From Centrapalus pauciflorus (Eukaryota; Streptophyta; Magnoliopsida; Asterales; Asteraceae), in assembly GCA_020465985.1 (NCBI GenBank), contig JAANYP010000161.1:248001-312000 (forward strand): a stretch of 64,000 bases of DNA. Direction: 5' to 3'. The notes under the pieces are model-generated. The model did no database searches and was not told where the DNA came from. It saw only the letters and a program-made list of their open reading frames with translations. The position numbers and the translations under genes are program-made. Below are positions 33,454 through 45,660 of the stretch, one piece after another. Each line of letters opens with the position of its first letter. The stretch's first letter is position 1.

Positions 33454-34970
33454 TTAGTCACTTTTATTTAACATGCCCAGCTTGCTAACAAGATAATTAA
33501 ACCTGTTTTCATCAAGAAGCTTGGTGAAAATGTCTGCAAGCTGTTCATTTATGGAAATAAAACTTACCTCCACATTACCTTTCTGGATGTTATCCCTGAT
33601 GAAGTGATGTCTGACCTCTATATGCTTTGTTCTGGAATGAAATACTAGATTGTTGGAGATAGCTATGGCACTTGTATTATCACACAGAATTGGAGTCTTC
33701 TTATATACAAGTCCATAGTCTTCAAGATGATGCTGCATCCACAGATCTGTTCACAGCAGCTTCCAGCAGCAATATACTCAACTTCAGCAGTAGAAGTAGA
33801 TACTGAGTTCTGCTTCTTGCTACACCAACTTATCAACTTACCGCCAAGGAGTTGACACCCACCTGTTGTGCTCTTTCTGTCTAGCCTACAGCCTGCAAAA
33901 TCAGAATCTGAATATCCTGTTAGTTCAAGGCTTGAGTCTTTGGGATACCAAAGACCCAAACCTGATGTACCCTTAAGGTATCTGAACATTCTTTTTACAG
34001 CAGCTAGATGTGATTCTTTAGGATCAGCTTGAAACCTAGCACACAAACAGGTGGCAAACATAATATCAGGTCTACTAGCAGTTAAATATAGCAAGCACCC
34101 AATCATGCCTCTGTAAGTTGTTATTGCAACAGCTTTGCCACTGGCATCTGCATCCAACTTTACATTGGTTGCCATTGGGGTTTTGATAGGAGAACTTTGA
34201 TCAAATTTAAACTTTTTCAACTGATTTAGAGTATACTTTCTTTGATTTATGAAAATTCCATTTGAGGTTTGTTTAACCTGCAATCCTAAAAAGAAAGTAA
34301 GTTCTCCCATCATACTCATTTCATATTTCGATTTTATGAGTAATGAAAAATTCTTGCATAACTGCTCATTAGTAGAACCAAATATTATGTCATCCACATA
34401 AATTTGAACAAGCATAATATCAGACTTCACCTTCTTTATGAACAGTGTGGTATCCACTTTACCTCAGGAATAACCATTGCTCATAAGGAAATCAATAAGA
34501 GTGTCATACCAGGCTCTAGGGGCTTGTTTCAGACCATAGAGAGCTTTGTCCAACTTATAGACAAAACCTGGATGATGTCCATTTTCAAAACCTGGAGGCT
34601 GCTTTACATAGACTTCTTCTTGCAGCTTACCATTACAAAATGCACTCTTTACATCCATCTGAAATACTTTCATGCTCTTATGAGCAGCGTAGGCTAGAAA
34701 CAAACGAATTTCCTCTAACCTGGCCACAGAAGCAAATGTTTCATCATAGTCAATGCCTTCCTCCTGTCTATAGCCTTGAGCAACTAGTCTTGCCTTATTT
34801 CAAATGACATGACCTTGCTCATCCATCTTGTTCCTGAAAACCCATTTGGTGCCAATTATTGTTTTTCCTTTAGGAGCAGGGACAAGCGTCCATATTTTGT
34901 TTTTATCAAACTGATTGAGTTCTTCTTGCATGTCAGTGATCTAATTGACATCTTTAAGTGCTTCATCCAC
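33454..34970 (-). pseudogene. pol: C reverse transcriptase and RNase H
   Basis: RT phrases in order: WVFRNKMDEQG, NKARLVAQGY, FQMDVKSAF, QPPGFENG, LDKALYGLKQAPRAWY, then a stop near 34464. These are followed by intact YVDD (YVDDIIFGSTNEQLC, about 34390) and GELTFFLGLQV. RNase H shows GYSDSDFAGC, KSTTGGCQLLGG, AEVEYIAAGSCC, a frameshift near 33745, then CDNTSAIAIS and VRHHFIRD, ending near 33454. Catalytic residues of RT and RNase H are visible, but stops and frame changes prevent one product. Confidence 0.85.
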
Positions 34971-34973
34971 TTT

Positions 34974-36370
34974 CTAAGGCTCCATTAGGGACACAAAGCT
35001 AGAAAACATACAAAAGTTTCCTAAGCTGTCCCATCTTGTTTGCACCCCTTTGTTGATGTCACAAATTATTTGATCATTTAGGTGACACCTGTTCCACTTA
35101 GGATCTTGCTTCAATGAGGATTTTCCTGAGTTGTTTGTATCTTCAACAGATCCTATTGAGCAGCTCTCAAGATTTTCAGACACAATGATATCTTTAGCCT
35201 GTTCACTTGTTGAGCATGACTCTCCATTGTTGAACATATCAGTAGAGGATCCATAAAAATCAGCATTGATTGGTTCAGGACATGAGGTTGTAATTATGTC
35301 AGTACACTTGTTCACACAGGGTGTATGAACATAATCATCATCATGCCCATCATGATTAGCAGGTTCCGCTCTAGATGTAGTGGAAGCTTTTGAGTCCTTT
35401 TCTTCACTGATGGAATGCATAAGATCATCAAAGGTGAATTTTCCTGAAACTGATTCAGGAACAGCTTTAGTGGAGGCACTCCTAGACTCTTCAAAGGTGA
35501 CATTAATAGATTCATCTATTACCTTTCTCTTGTTGTTGTATACTCTGTAGGCTTTGGAGAGAGCAGAATATCCAACAAATACACCTTCATCAGCTTTGGG
35601 TTCAAACTTTGCCAGTTGGTCCCTTTGATTCAGAATGAAGCAGTGACATCCAAACACATGGAAGTAGCTAATGTTTTGCCCCCTCCCTTTGAGTAATTCA
35701 TAGGGAGTCTTCTTGAATCTTTTCACCACCAAGGATCTATTTTGGGTGAAGCAAGCAGTGTTGACAGCTTCAGCCCAGAATGATGAAGGTAAACCTGATG
35801 CACACAGCATGGTTCTAGCAGCTTCAATGAGGGGTTTGTTCCTCCTTTCAGCAACTCTATTTTGTTGTGGAGTTCTTACTGCTGAAAAGTTCTGTGAGAT
35901 CCCTCTTTCTTCACAGAAGTCTTCAAGAGTACTGTTTCTGAACTCAGTACCATGATCACTTCTAAGCTGCTTTACTTGAACAGAGTTCAGCATTTCCATC
36001 TTCGTGATAAATCCAATGATTTCTCTAGCAGCCTCTCCTTTTCTCTTCAGAAAGATCACCCATGTAAACCTGGAGAACTCATCAACCATTATAAGAGTAT
36101 ATCTTCTTCCTCCTAGACTTGGAACACTGACTGGTCCAAACAAGTCCATGTGGATTAAGAAGAGAGGAGTATCAGTAGAGTAATTATGCTTAGATTTAAA
36201 AGATGATTTTCTCTGCTTGCCGTTCTCACAAGCTGTGCAGAGTTTATCCTTTACAAAGGTTATAGAAGGCAAACTTGTTACCAACTCTTTCTTACAGAGT
36301 TTGATGATATTCTTGATGTTTTGGTGTGATAGCCTTTTGTGCCATAACCAGTTCAGGTCTGCATTGCTTC
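34974..36370 (-). pseudogene. pol: C integrase
   Basis: Open from 36284 to 34974 (436 codons). Contains the second half of the zinc finger (CTACENGKQRKSSFK) and the core with Asp in LIHMDLFGPV, Asp in LRSDHGTEF and Glu in NRVAERRN. Next come WAEAVNTACFTQNRS and VFVGYSALSKAYRVYNN, then an acidic Ser-rich tail. The His half of the zinc finger (upstream, 36290-36370) is separated by stops. Catalytic DDE is complete; the usual NGVAER reads NRVAER. Confidence 0.85.
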
Positions 36371-36386
36371 TTGAGATAAAGCAGGT

Positions 36387-36779
36387 TTAAGTTGTGGGAT
36401 CAGCACATTTCATGTCCATAACATATACACCTTTCTTTCGCTGAGCACACAACATAACTTTGCCTTGGGGATCCAATATGTAACCCAGGTTCTCATCAAA
36501 GTTAACCATGTAGCCAGCATCACACAGTTGACTTATGCTAACAACATTATGTTTCAGCCCAACCACATAGGCTACTCTTTTGAACACTGCAGCACCATCT
36601 TGAAAAGTTCCATATCCTTCTGTGGATCCCTGTACATTGTCATCAAATGTGACTTTGGCCCTTTTCATGTCTGAGATCACTCAGCAAGTCCTTGCAACCT
36701 GTCATATGTCCTGAGCAGCCACTATCCAAGAACCAAACCTGGGATTGTTGTTTGTCCTTCAGAGTGTCATGAGAAAATA
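36387..36779 (-). pseudogene. pol: C protease / pre-integrase
   Basis: An intact WFLDSGCSGHMTG (protease DSG) is readable at about 36695-36755. It is followed by a frameshift into AYVVGLKHNVVSISQLCDAGY (36680 down) and ends in TAA at 36387. It lies directly after the gag stop codon. Confidence 0.75.
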
Positions 36780-39521
36780 TTAGTTATTTTTAGGAGAACT
36801 CATCATAGGGATGAGTTCTCCCACTTCATCAACCTTTCTTAATGCACCAGTGATATCCACACTAATATTTCCTATTTGGATGGTATCAGCTTGAATACCA
36901 TCCTCATTGACTATGTTACTTACAACACTGCTTGTTTTTTCAATGATGGAACTAGCAGAGTCAACAGGCCTCATGTCCTCAGTTTCAGGACCGTCTTTGG
37001 CCATGTGTGTCTTCTTCCCACATTTATAGCATTTTCTCTTTTTAGCCTTTTTGAAAGAACACCCTCCAGAAACATATTCTGAATTGTTTTTGTTGATTCT
37101 GTCAGCAGGTTTAGCAAACTTATTACTATTTTTAGATGAATCAATAGTTTGGGTGGAAGGCACAATAGCAACAGCTTTGCCTGTTTCTTCTTTCCTCTTT
37201 TTGGGAGGACAGATATCAATCACAGGAAGCTTGATTTGCCTTTGACCTTCCACAGGTTTGGGAAACTTATTCCCAAATTTCTCAGGTTGAGCAATGGCTT
37301 TGCCTTTGCCCTTACTAAGATGTGATTGATGTTTCCTATCAACATGATCACTGCTTTTGGTTCTGAAAGACTTACCTTCATTTATAACCAATTTTCCACT
37401 ATGATTTAAAAACTTATTTGAAACCACATCAGATTTGCTTTCAACATGAGACTTACCCCTGTTGAAAGCAGGCTGCTTACCTTTTGAAAACTTTTTCTCA
37501 AAATGATTAGCATCAAAAGGATTGACAAGTCTCTTACCATCAGCTATGGACCCAGAGCCTGTTTTATCAATAGGTTTAGTGTCCACAGCTACAGTTTGAG
37601 CATGTTTTCCTTTCTTCTGCTTGTGTGAATCAGCATAGCACTTAGCAGGCTGATTTGATGGAGAACATATTCCATCATCAGCTTTTGGAGCTTTTTCACA
37701 CAAGTTGTCAGTATTTTGAGGCCTGACGAACCTCTTTGTTGAGACTAGCTTACCATTTACTTTTTGAATGAAAGTGCTAGGAAGCTCACCAAGAGTGGAT
37801 AAGTCATCTTTCAGATTATATATCTCAACAATAGAAGCTGCTTTGTCAAGATCCCCTCCAAGATAGGCTTGGATTTGTGAAGGAATCTGTTGACTAATGC
37901 AATGGCTGAGTTTTTGTGCAGATTGGCCCCAAGAGTCAACTATCTTTTGAAGCTTTGCATGTTTTACGTCCGTCTCTCTCTTTTCTTCTAGTAAAATGGA
38001 GTTGATGTGTTTAATTCATCATGCTCAGAATCCAACTTATGGAAACTTTCCAGTTTACTGGATTTTATGTCAAGTTCATTTTTAAGCTTAGAGATTTCAG
38101 ACAATAAAACATTGTGCTTCTCAACAGCAGCTTTTAAATCAACAAGCATGCATTCAAACATTATTACTTTTTCATCAGAATTGTAAGCCATAAAGTTTTG
38201 TACCTTGTACATCATTGTGGGATTCCAGTTCTCTATGCTGCTGAAGGCCAGATCCTGTTTGAAGTTGCTAGTTAATGGGACATCAGTGTTGGCCATCAGA
38301 CAGTTGTCATTTTCTTCATCTGAAGATGAATCAGATTCCTCCCAATCACATGTCTCAGCCATGAGTCCCTTTTGTTTGTTGGAAGCCACTGAGTTTTCCA
38401 ACTTTTTCAGCTTAGCCATGGCCATAAGGTACTTAACCCTGTAGCCATCGTCCCTATTTGTCTTGAATGGTTTGGATGACTGACCAACAGCTTTGACACA
38501 CAGTCAGCAGCTTGTGACCAGTCTTGCCACATTTAAAGTACTCAGCCTTAGATTTATCAAATGCCTTTTTTACAGCATTTGAGTTCCCCTGCAGCATTCT
38601 TCTACCAAACCTTTTCTTGTTGAACTTTTTGAAAAGCATTGCAATCATTTGCTCATCATCAAGTTCAGCAAGATCTTCACCATCTTCCTCTTTAGACATC
38701 TCATTCCTTTCATCATCAGCCTATTGATCAGGTAGTGTGAACACATCACATACCTGACCAATAGGTTGTCTCACGCTAGCCACTAAGGCAGCACCTCTCT
38801 TAGACATTTCCAAGGCATTTCTTTTCTGTTGCCTTGACTGCTCATCATTCAGTAGGGATCCATATAAGTTTACAAGATCCATACCTTTGATGTTGCCTGA
38901 ATTTCTCAACATGGTAGAAAAGTAGTTCCATTCTTCAGGCAGAATGTCTAAGAACTTGTTCACCAGAGACAGGCTGTCCTTTGTGATCCCAACAGCTTTG
39001 AGATCATTGATAAGAATAGTAGACCTGGTGTAGGTTTCTGTGAGTGACTCCTTTGGTTTTGCAAATAAGAGTTCATATTTTCTAACAAGATTGTTGATCC
39101 TGTTATCCAGTGTGATTGTGGGACCATCATAGACGGTACACAAAGTATCCCACATCTCCTTTGCGGTCTTCATCTTCTTAACCTGTTTGAACACATCATC
39201 AGGAAGAGAAATGACCAGGTTATTCCTGGCTTTTGCATCCAGAGCAACCAGTCTTTTGTCTTCATCAGACCATTGAGCTTTGGCCTTCTCAAAGTAACTG
39301 ATATCAGGGGCAACTCCTTCAACAGCAGGAGTGATAGTAGTAACAGAAGTTGGCTCATAGGGACCTTCCATTACTATCTCTGGCAGTTGTATGACCAGAT
39401 ACTCTAAATAGAGCATCACTCTTCACTTCCAACCAGAGAAGTTTTGATGATTGAACTTGGGGGGTTTGGCCATTGAACCATTGTCATAGTAAGAGGCGGA
39501 ACTTGCAGCACTGTTGTCCAT
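36780..39521 (-). pseudogene. gag: C gag
   Basis: Starts ATG at 39521 (MDNSAASSASYYDN). A TGA at 39423-39425 interrupts early. UBN2 capsid region follows (SDEDKRLVALDAKARNNL, TAKEMWDTLCTVYDG, ESLTETYTRSTILINDLK, ILPEEWNYFSTMLR). TAG near 38721, then the first zinc knuckle with its first Cys replaced by Tyr (EYFKCGKTGH). Further down are a frameshift, a coiled-coil-like stretch (38425-37988), and a long Lys-rich region with a possible nuclear signal (PPKKRKEE). A second knuckle follows (CYKCGKKTHMAKDG, last Cys to Gly). It ends in NN-TAA at 36780-36782. Two knuckles far apart is also the A2 plan. Confidence 0.82.
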
Positions 39522-39569
39522 GGGAAAGTAGGGAGAATGAGCGATCTAGAGTTGACACACACTCTATCT

Positions 39570-39581
39570 GCTCTGATACCA
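39570..39581 (-). other. Primer-binding site of C
   Basis: TGGTATCAGAGC in element sense, two bases from the LTR at 39584. Exact initiator tRNA-Met type site; fixes the orientation of C. Confidence 0.92.
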
Positions 39582-39583
39582 GT

Positions 39584-40635
39584 TGTAGGTCCCAAAAGGT
39601 TTCCCTAGTGTATAGTTCTAAGTTGTAGAGGGTGTGAATACAACTATTTAAAACTCCACACTCTTTTCTCAATGTTTGTGTATATTATAACAAGTGTTAA
39701 TTACAAACAACCCTGAACTGCGGGAAGGTTCAAGCTGAGATGACAGATACAATAGATGCTTCAACTAATCTATGACACACTCAGACTAGATACAATGAAT
39801 ACGCTCACATAGATGAAGTCACTGTTTTTACAAGATACAGATGGACAGCTTGAGTATGAACAGCTTGGACACACGTACTGTTATATTCAAGCAGACTTGC
39901 ATGCATGAAAAAGACACTTTAATACACGATCTGATTTCACACTCTTGGATGTCTCACAATCCTTAGAAGCTTCCTTTTATACTCTAACTGAGAATCTCAG
40001 TGAAGCTTCTTCATTGGACAATTAGAAAGTGGGATGTCTTTCCAAAAAGACAAAACACCTTTTCTGCACATGTTGATAAAGCAGACTTGTCTTCATGTGG
40101 CAGAATCTTTGTCTATTTCTTTTTGTCACTGTCGCATAAGGCTTTAACCAAAATAGGAATGTCAACTTTGCATCTTTCTTCTTTTGTTAAGGCCAATTTG
40201 ATATAAGAAAAGGTCTATCACCCTTTTCAGATACCTGTTTGTCTTCATGTAACAGAATAGCGTAGGCAGGCTTTTGCAGTTACTGTTTTCCACTTTGTCT
40301 TCGACTTGTAAACTGGTCTTGTAGTAAAAAACAATACACGAGGACTTGGGAACATATTCCATAAAGTTTTTAGCCTGTTCACAAAGAACAAGTTCTGTTT
40401 AGAAAGAACAAAACACTTAGAATCTGTCCAAGCTGCTCAACAGAACAGAGCAGTGTAGACAGTTTATGTCCAGCCTGTTCAGCAGACATAACAGCTTTGG
40501 CAATCTGCCTTTGTTGCAACAAATACAATAGGGTAAGCAGCTTTGGCTGATATTGCAAATCACTTTTCAGGTTTCAATAAGGAATAAACAGGCCTTAAAT
40601 TATACCTTCAAGTGCATCAAACAGGTGTGATTACA
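39584..40635 (-). repeat. LTR of element C, flanked by PBS and by PPT
   Basis: 1,052 bp, TGTAGGTCCC..GATTACA on the plus strand. The PBS to its left makes it the 5' LTR of C. On its right lies AATCTCCCCCTAAG (40636-40649), which in element sense is a polypurine tract CTTAGGGGGAGATT, the signal expected before a 3' LTR. So the LTR appears shared by C and a now almost deleted element to its right. CTGTTC/GAACA words are dense at 40370-40620. Confidence 0.75.
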
Positions 40636-40675
40636 AATCTCCCCCTAAGATGTAGAGCAGATTTGACTAAGGCCT
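40636..40675 (-). other. Polypurine tract and short 3' remnant of a C-type element
   Basis: CTTAGGGGGAGATT in element sense, plus about 25 bp upstream of it. It joins B2 gag sequence at about 40675, just where the B2 zinc knuckle should start (a PLCY-like phrase, then unrelated sequence). Read as a deletion junction. Confidence 0.55.
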
Positions 40676-41422
40676 TTTTGTGCCTAACATAGGGGTTCAT
40701 CAATCCTTGGCCGTTCATCTCTATGTTCCGGCCTCTTGTCCGCTCGGCAGGAGTCCCGGCTGTTCTCATGTTGGTGACTCTCCCGCCTTTTATCATCCCT
40801 CCTATCGTCACGCCTTTCATAACGTCATCATCTCGATAGTCCCGTCTCTTGTCTCGTCTCTCATCTCGTCTTTCATCTCGTCTTTCACTTCGATCGTCGT
40901 ACCTTCTCTCTTCATAGTCATCTCTTGTACTATCATCTCTCTCTTCTCTCCTGTCATCAGCCCTCTCATCTAGATACCTACTTGGGCCTGTAACATATCA
41001 CAGCTGATTGTTGGTCTTCTTCTGAAGAATCGCTTTTTTTGAAGACGATTCGACAACATGGCCATTTGTTCATGTATTTCAGCTTCTTCTGCATCTAAGG
41101 GTTCCCCATAAGCAGGCATCTGAGATTGGGCATATGGTGAGTGTGGAGAAGAGGAACCAGCTAGGGTGTAGTAGTGTACTGGTGGAGGGGTTGGAGATAG
41201 TTAAGGGACACTGGTCTTGTTTGATAGTAATGCCATGGGATCGTTGGTTTTGGAAATTTGGTTCTTCAGCAATAAGAAGACCACAGAGTTAGCCATTTGT
41301 TTGTGAGCATCAACGTCGCCATGGTATTTCTTTAGTTCCTTATACAAGACACTTATGGAAACGTTGCTGATTTCCAGGCCCCTCTTCACTGCCCGACAAG
41401 CAATTCTCCATTCTCTAGACAT
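40676..41422 (-). pseudogene. gag: B2 gag, internally deleted
   Basis: Starts MSRE at 41422, as in B1, but jumps directly to WRIACRAVKRGLEI, the counterpart of WQIPCRATRRVLNI in B1 gag. About 170 codons of the capsid N-terminus are therefore missing. It continues VLYKELKKYHGDVDAHKQMANS and MALLSNKTSVP (TAA at 41201), then an Arg/Asp-rich tract on 40980-40800 like B1, and stops before a zinc knuckle. Non-functional. Confidence 0.7.
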
Positions 41423-41936
41423 GATGAATGTAAGTGGTGGGTGCTGTGAAAGAAAATTGATCTCTGGAAATGGAAAACGAAGGATGAACCGAAGTTCGTT
41501 TCGATGGACCGAAGTTCGGGTGTAGCTGAACCGAAGTTCGTTTGACACTGAGAGTTTGGGTGCGGATGAAACGAAGTTTGGTTTTGTGAAGCGAAATTTC
41601 TTGAAGGAAGTGAACATCAGTTGGTGGGACCCGAAGTTCAAGTGAAGAACCAAGATAAAGTTTGAAAGTTTTTAAAATGGAAGACCTGAAGTTCAGTTGT
41701 GATGGAGCCGAACTTCGTTTGAGAGACAAAATAAGAGGGAATTCAAAGATAAGTGGGACAAGACAACGTACCCTTAGTTCGGATGTGGTAACAGAAGTTT
41801 AGATGTTCTGGTACCCGAAGTTTGGTTGATGAATCCAAATTGTGCAGTAACCGAGGGTTTGTTAGCCGAAGTAGGACCTGAAGTAGGGACCCGAGATTAC
41901 ACTTAAAAGATGTATTTTCAATAAAACAGTACCATT
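41423..41936 (-). other. B2 leader, 3' portion, with CCGAAGTTCG words
   Basis: Packed with ACCGAAGTTCG-type words (about 41465-41880), the counterpart of the CCGAA/TTCGG array in the B1 leader. Ends at the A2 insertion (CCATT, 41932-41936). Confidence 0.7.
41932..41936. repeat. Target-site duplication of A2, left copy (CCATT)
   Basis: CCATT precedes the A2 LTR and recurs at 55357-55361 after the other LTR. This proves a clean copia insertion into the B2 leader. Confidence 0.95.
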
Positions 41937-42602
41937 TGTAAGGTCTTGCACTACACAGATCTATCTAGACGCGACACCGTCAACGAGTGCGGAATCCTCT
42001 TTAATGGCTTGACGGATATCACTCTCACACGGAACACGGAGACTATCACAACTCTGTACGGACGACGACGAACACACCTACGAGATGATTCTCTCGGAAA
42101 CAACACTAACAATACGGATAAACTCGAGATCGCCCTTTTGCTTAATCTCACACGAATTCTGCAAAAGTCTGCTAATGATTCGAGTTAATCCCTAATTATA
42201 GAGGCTCATTCGAGTTTGTCATCGGCCAAACTCGAATCAGGCCCAATGCCCATTCGAGTTTTTCCCCTTGACAATCTCGAATCTGCCTTATAGGATACAT
42301 TCGAATTTACAACAAATTCGAAATTCATCAAATGACAAATTCGAATTTATTCTAAATTCGAATATCACATATTAAACTTATATTTGAACTTATGTTTTAA
42401 CTTATGTTTGAATTTTATCTTTGAACTTTATGTTTGAACTTCTTGTAATACATTACATTAAGTTCAAACATATAATCAATAACTATCAAAGATATATAAA
42501 CACATATATCAAACACACGTTAATACCCAATACTTTGTAATATTACTTGAACCAAAATGCTACAACACTTAGACTGCTATCGTCACACAGAGTGTACCAA
42601 CA
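41937..42602 (-). repeat. 3' LTR of A2
   Basis: 666 bp, TGTAAGGTCTTGC..CCAACA. It shares its termini and TCGAA words with the A1 LTR but is clearly diverged from it in the body. Confidence 0.95.
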
Positions 42603-42614
42603 GACTCCCCCTTG
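42603..42614 (-). other. Polypurine tract of A2
   Basis: CAAGGGGGAGTC in element sense beside the 3' LTR, identical to A1. Confidence 0.9.
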
Positions 42615-42662
42615 ACGATTGCTTCTAAGTAACTATTTATATTTTGATGAAGTACTAGAACT

Positions 42663-45660
42663 TTATATACTACTACCTGCATATAAACCTTCATCTATAC
42701 ATACTTTCACTACCTTCTGGAACTTCCTAGCATCAGATCTCCAACCTTCATGTAAGAAGATAGGCTGATCATTCAGCTTCTGTAGGTCATCCTTCGATAG
42801 ATTTATCAAATGCAGTGGATCATATACCTTCAAAATTACCTTCTCGTCTTGATCCTCCATGATTGCTTCAGCAGTTTCATTATCAATGTACCACCACTTC
42901 ATGTTGCTCAAAACGTCTTGTGGCATCGTCTTCATTGGCACTCTCTTCAAACATCTTACAGGCTTGTATACCATTCTAGCCAATGGTCTACCTGTATGAG
43001 GATCTATTCTTGATGCGTCCTCTACTCTCTTCCCAGTTCTAGGATTGAGCCTTTCAAATTTCCCTGACCGACGACCCTCTTTCCTAATAATTCTCGCAAT
43101 TACTTCAGCATAAGGGTCGTCACCAATATTTATCAGCTTTTTCCATGCCAATTCTTTCACTTCAACCTTCAGCAAAGTATTGAAAACTTTAAGCGTTCGC
43201 CTTAGGTATTGTAGACCATCTCTCCTTTTTAATATGAATAGCTGCAGTTCTCGGTCAAAGAACCAGCTTATAATGCCTCAAGAGCGATTTTCTGCACCCG
43301 GAACCCTCATCTTCTTCTTCATTTTCGGCTTTTCCTTCTTTTGTTCCTTCTTGAACCATAGATTCAGTAGATCGGCCCTGGAAGGTTCTTTTTCTACTAT
43401 TTCAAACTCAGAATCTTCAACCAAGGCTATCTTGATCTCGTCTATGTCAATCACATTGTGATTATTGCGCAGATACAACTCCGTGATAGGTTGTGAATTT
43501 ATGATCACCTCGTTGACATTATCATCCTCGTCCTCTATCACTTCATCATCAGATTGCCAATCAACAATATCCTCGGGCACAAACTCTCCTTCTTCTAAAT
43601 CTTTCATTTCGTCCTCGAAATCAAAGCCAAAGTCTAGAGGGTCTTCATCGATATCCATTAATGCATCAATCATTTCATGTATCTCAGACTCTGTGACTTT
43701 TGAGGAACTTGCTTCACCTCCTGCAGCTCCCGACTGACTCGGCTCCCCCTGAACCTCAGCATGCTGAGCAGCAGAAAAATCTACTGGCTCATTATCTCTT
43801 TGTGTAGTGGGATCATTGCCGTCATCATCTCCATCCCTTGGCAGCTCCTCCTGATCCCGACAACTCGTCTCCCCCTGAGCCTTTTGATTTTTCAATAATT
43901 GCTCAATAAGGGATCGCATTGATCGAATCTCGGCCGCCTGATCGGAAACAAAGGTTTTGAGCTCTAAATTTTCTTCCTCGATCTTTCCCACAATTTTCTT
44001 CAATTCAGCATTCTCGTTGTCTATTTTTGCATTATGAGCTTGAATTTCACCGAGAGCTTTAGTCAGACCAAAGATTTGGACTTGTTGAAAGTCGACCTTG
44101 CTTTTTAGCTCTGAAAACCGTTGGTTGTCCGTGAAAGTGGATGATGTGGATGGTATGGATTGTAATGGAGTTGGAATGATTGGCGAGGGAATGTATGGTT
44201 CAACAGGTGGTGGTGGTGGTGGAATGGTTGTTTGAACGGGTGGAGGTGGAGGTATTTCTGGCTGGGGAGCAGAGGCCGAGGGAGCTCCCTGCATGAACCT
44301 ATGTCGTTTGGCCCTCTGCCGATGTACCAAACGTGCTACCTCCTCTTCTTCATAATCTGAGTCATCTGACTCCTCTGAAGCTCTTTTCCTCCTAACTTCT
44401 TCCTCAGTCACAACTAAACGTGAGCCATATTTCCCTATTTGGATGGACGGATCTTCAGTTACAGTATCTGGGGCCTCCACCTCAATCTCCTTAGTTTCTT
44501 CGGAATCAAAAGTTGAGACGGCTTCGCCTTCTGGCGTTGGTTGATAGTCATCTATTTGTTTAAACACATCAAGTTCTCCTTCTGGAGGCTCCAATAAATC
44601 TCCAACTAGTTCAGCCGTGATTTCCTCTTTAGCATTCGAACCTGCTGCCTAAATCTCTTGCAATGTTTGAAATATCGGATTAGATTCAGATGGTGCACTC
44701 GAAGGGCCAGCCTCTTCCGGCTCTTGAGTTTGGCTTGTAGAAGGCCTATCTGCCTGATTTTGTCTCGCGGATGGCCTTTGTCTTCTTCTCTGTTGTTGAG
44801 GGCGTGGTTGTTGCTGTCGCTGTTGCTGTGGTTGCTGTTGCTGTTGCTGTTGAACCTGCACATCCCTTGCCCAGTTGGCATCTTCAGGGACTGCAAAATT
44901 AGGGTCGATTACAGCACCAAACAATGGTCCCTCCACTGGGATAGCCAACCTTCCTCGACGAGATGAACAGTCGGCAAATATTCTTTTGTCGATGACCGCA
45001 ACGCTCTGAATTTCATTGAGCTGTGGCAGATTTGGCAAAAAGTGTCTGATCAGCATCATCACGAAGCGAGGATATAACAAAAATCTTTCTCTTTCTGGAG
45101 CTGTTATTTGATGAACGAACTCAGAAAAGAACATTTCCAAAAAAGCTGAACTTTTGATTTTATACTAACGCAATCATCCCCGACTGGACCTTTGATACAA
45201 TATAGTCAAAACCGGCCTTCTGCGCCGGAAAACAAACCATGAAGACATGAGCTAGATATCTCCATTGACCAATAAGCCCACTTTTCATATACGACGACTT
45301 CGTGACATCCAGACGATATCCCATTCTCTGAAAAGCTGCTTGCCTAATGGCTAATGGGAAATCTATCGGCCCGTTCTCCTGCTCTTGAGTGCCTAGCTGT
45401 AGCATGTCAGCTGAAAATACCAAAGGATGCCCAGCAATCCTTGTCCTCAAAACTGTTGAGGTAACAGTACAATCCACTTGCGGGTGATCATAAAACTGTC
45501 GCACGTAGGGGATAACAATTTGAATATTGTGAGATAGTGCGTACGAAATCCTGGATTCCACCAAAAAATCCACCATCTGGCGGAAGGCTTGCGCCTCTGG
45601 AATAGCATGGTCAGGAGAAATGACCATGTTATCCTTTGGAACAAAAATTCTGTCCGCCAT
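42663..45660 (-). pseudogene. A2 extra 3' ORF
   Basis: Counterpart of 14449-17475, starting MADRIFVPKDNM at 45660. N-terminal domain to about 44900 (MVDFLVES, VRQFYDH, LLYPRFVMMLIRH), with a stop plus frameshift at about 45140-45165. Gln-rich run near 44805-44860 from CAA/CAG repeats, then a TAG at 44649. Acidic and Pro-rich part (Pro runs near 44205-44260), coiled coil (NENAELKKIVGK, about 43985-44110), then a TGA at 43278. C-terminal part (42663-43175) ends CIDEGLYAGSSI. It confirms that the frame in A1 extends past that copy's stop. Similarity to A1 is high at both ends and lower in the linker. Function unknown. Confidence 0.82.

Larger units (their letters stand above)
27319..40635 (-). 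mobile_element. Copia element C, 3' end lost
   Basis: Minus-strand copia element: 5' LTR (39584-40635), PBS, gag, protease, integrase, RT, RNase H, 0.6-kb spacer and a long extra ORF that runs into the junction at 27319. No 3' LTR follows. The RT/RNase H differ clearly from the A family (for example LTGYSDSDFAGCRLDRKSTTGG), so it is another lineage with the same plan. A putative gypsy solo LTR lies in the extra ORF. Frameshifts and stops are spread through all genes. Confidence 0.85.
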
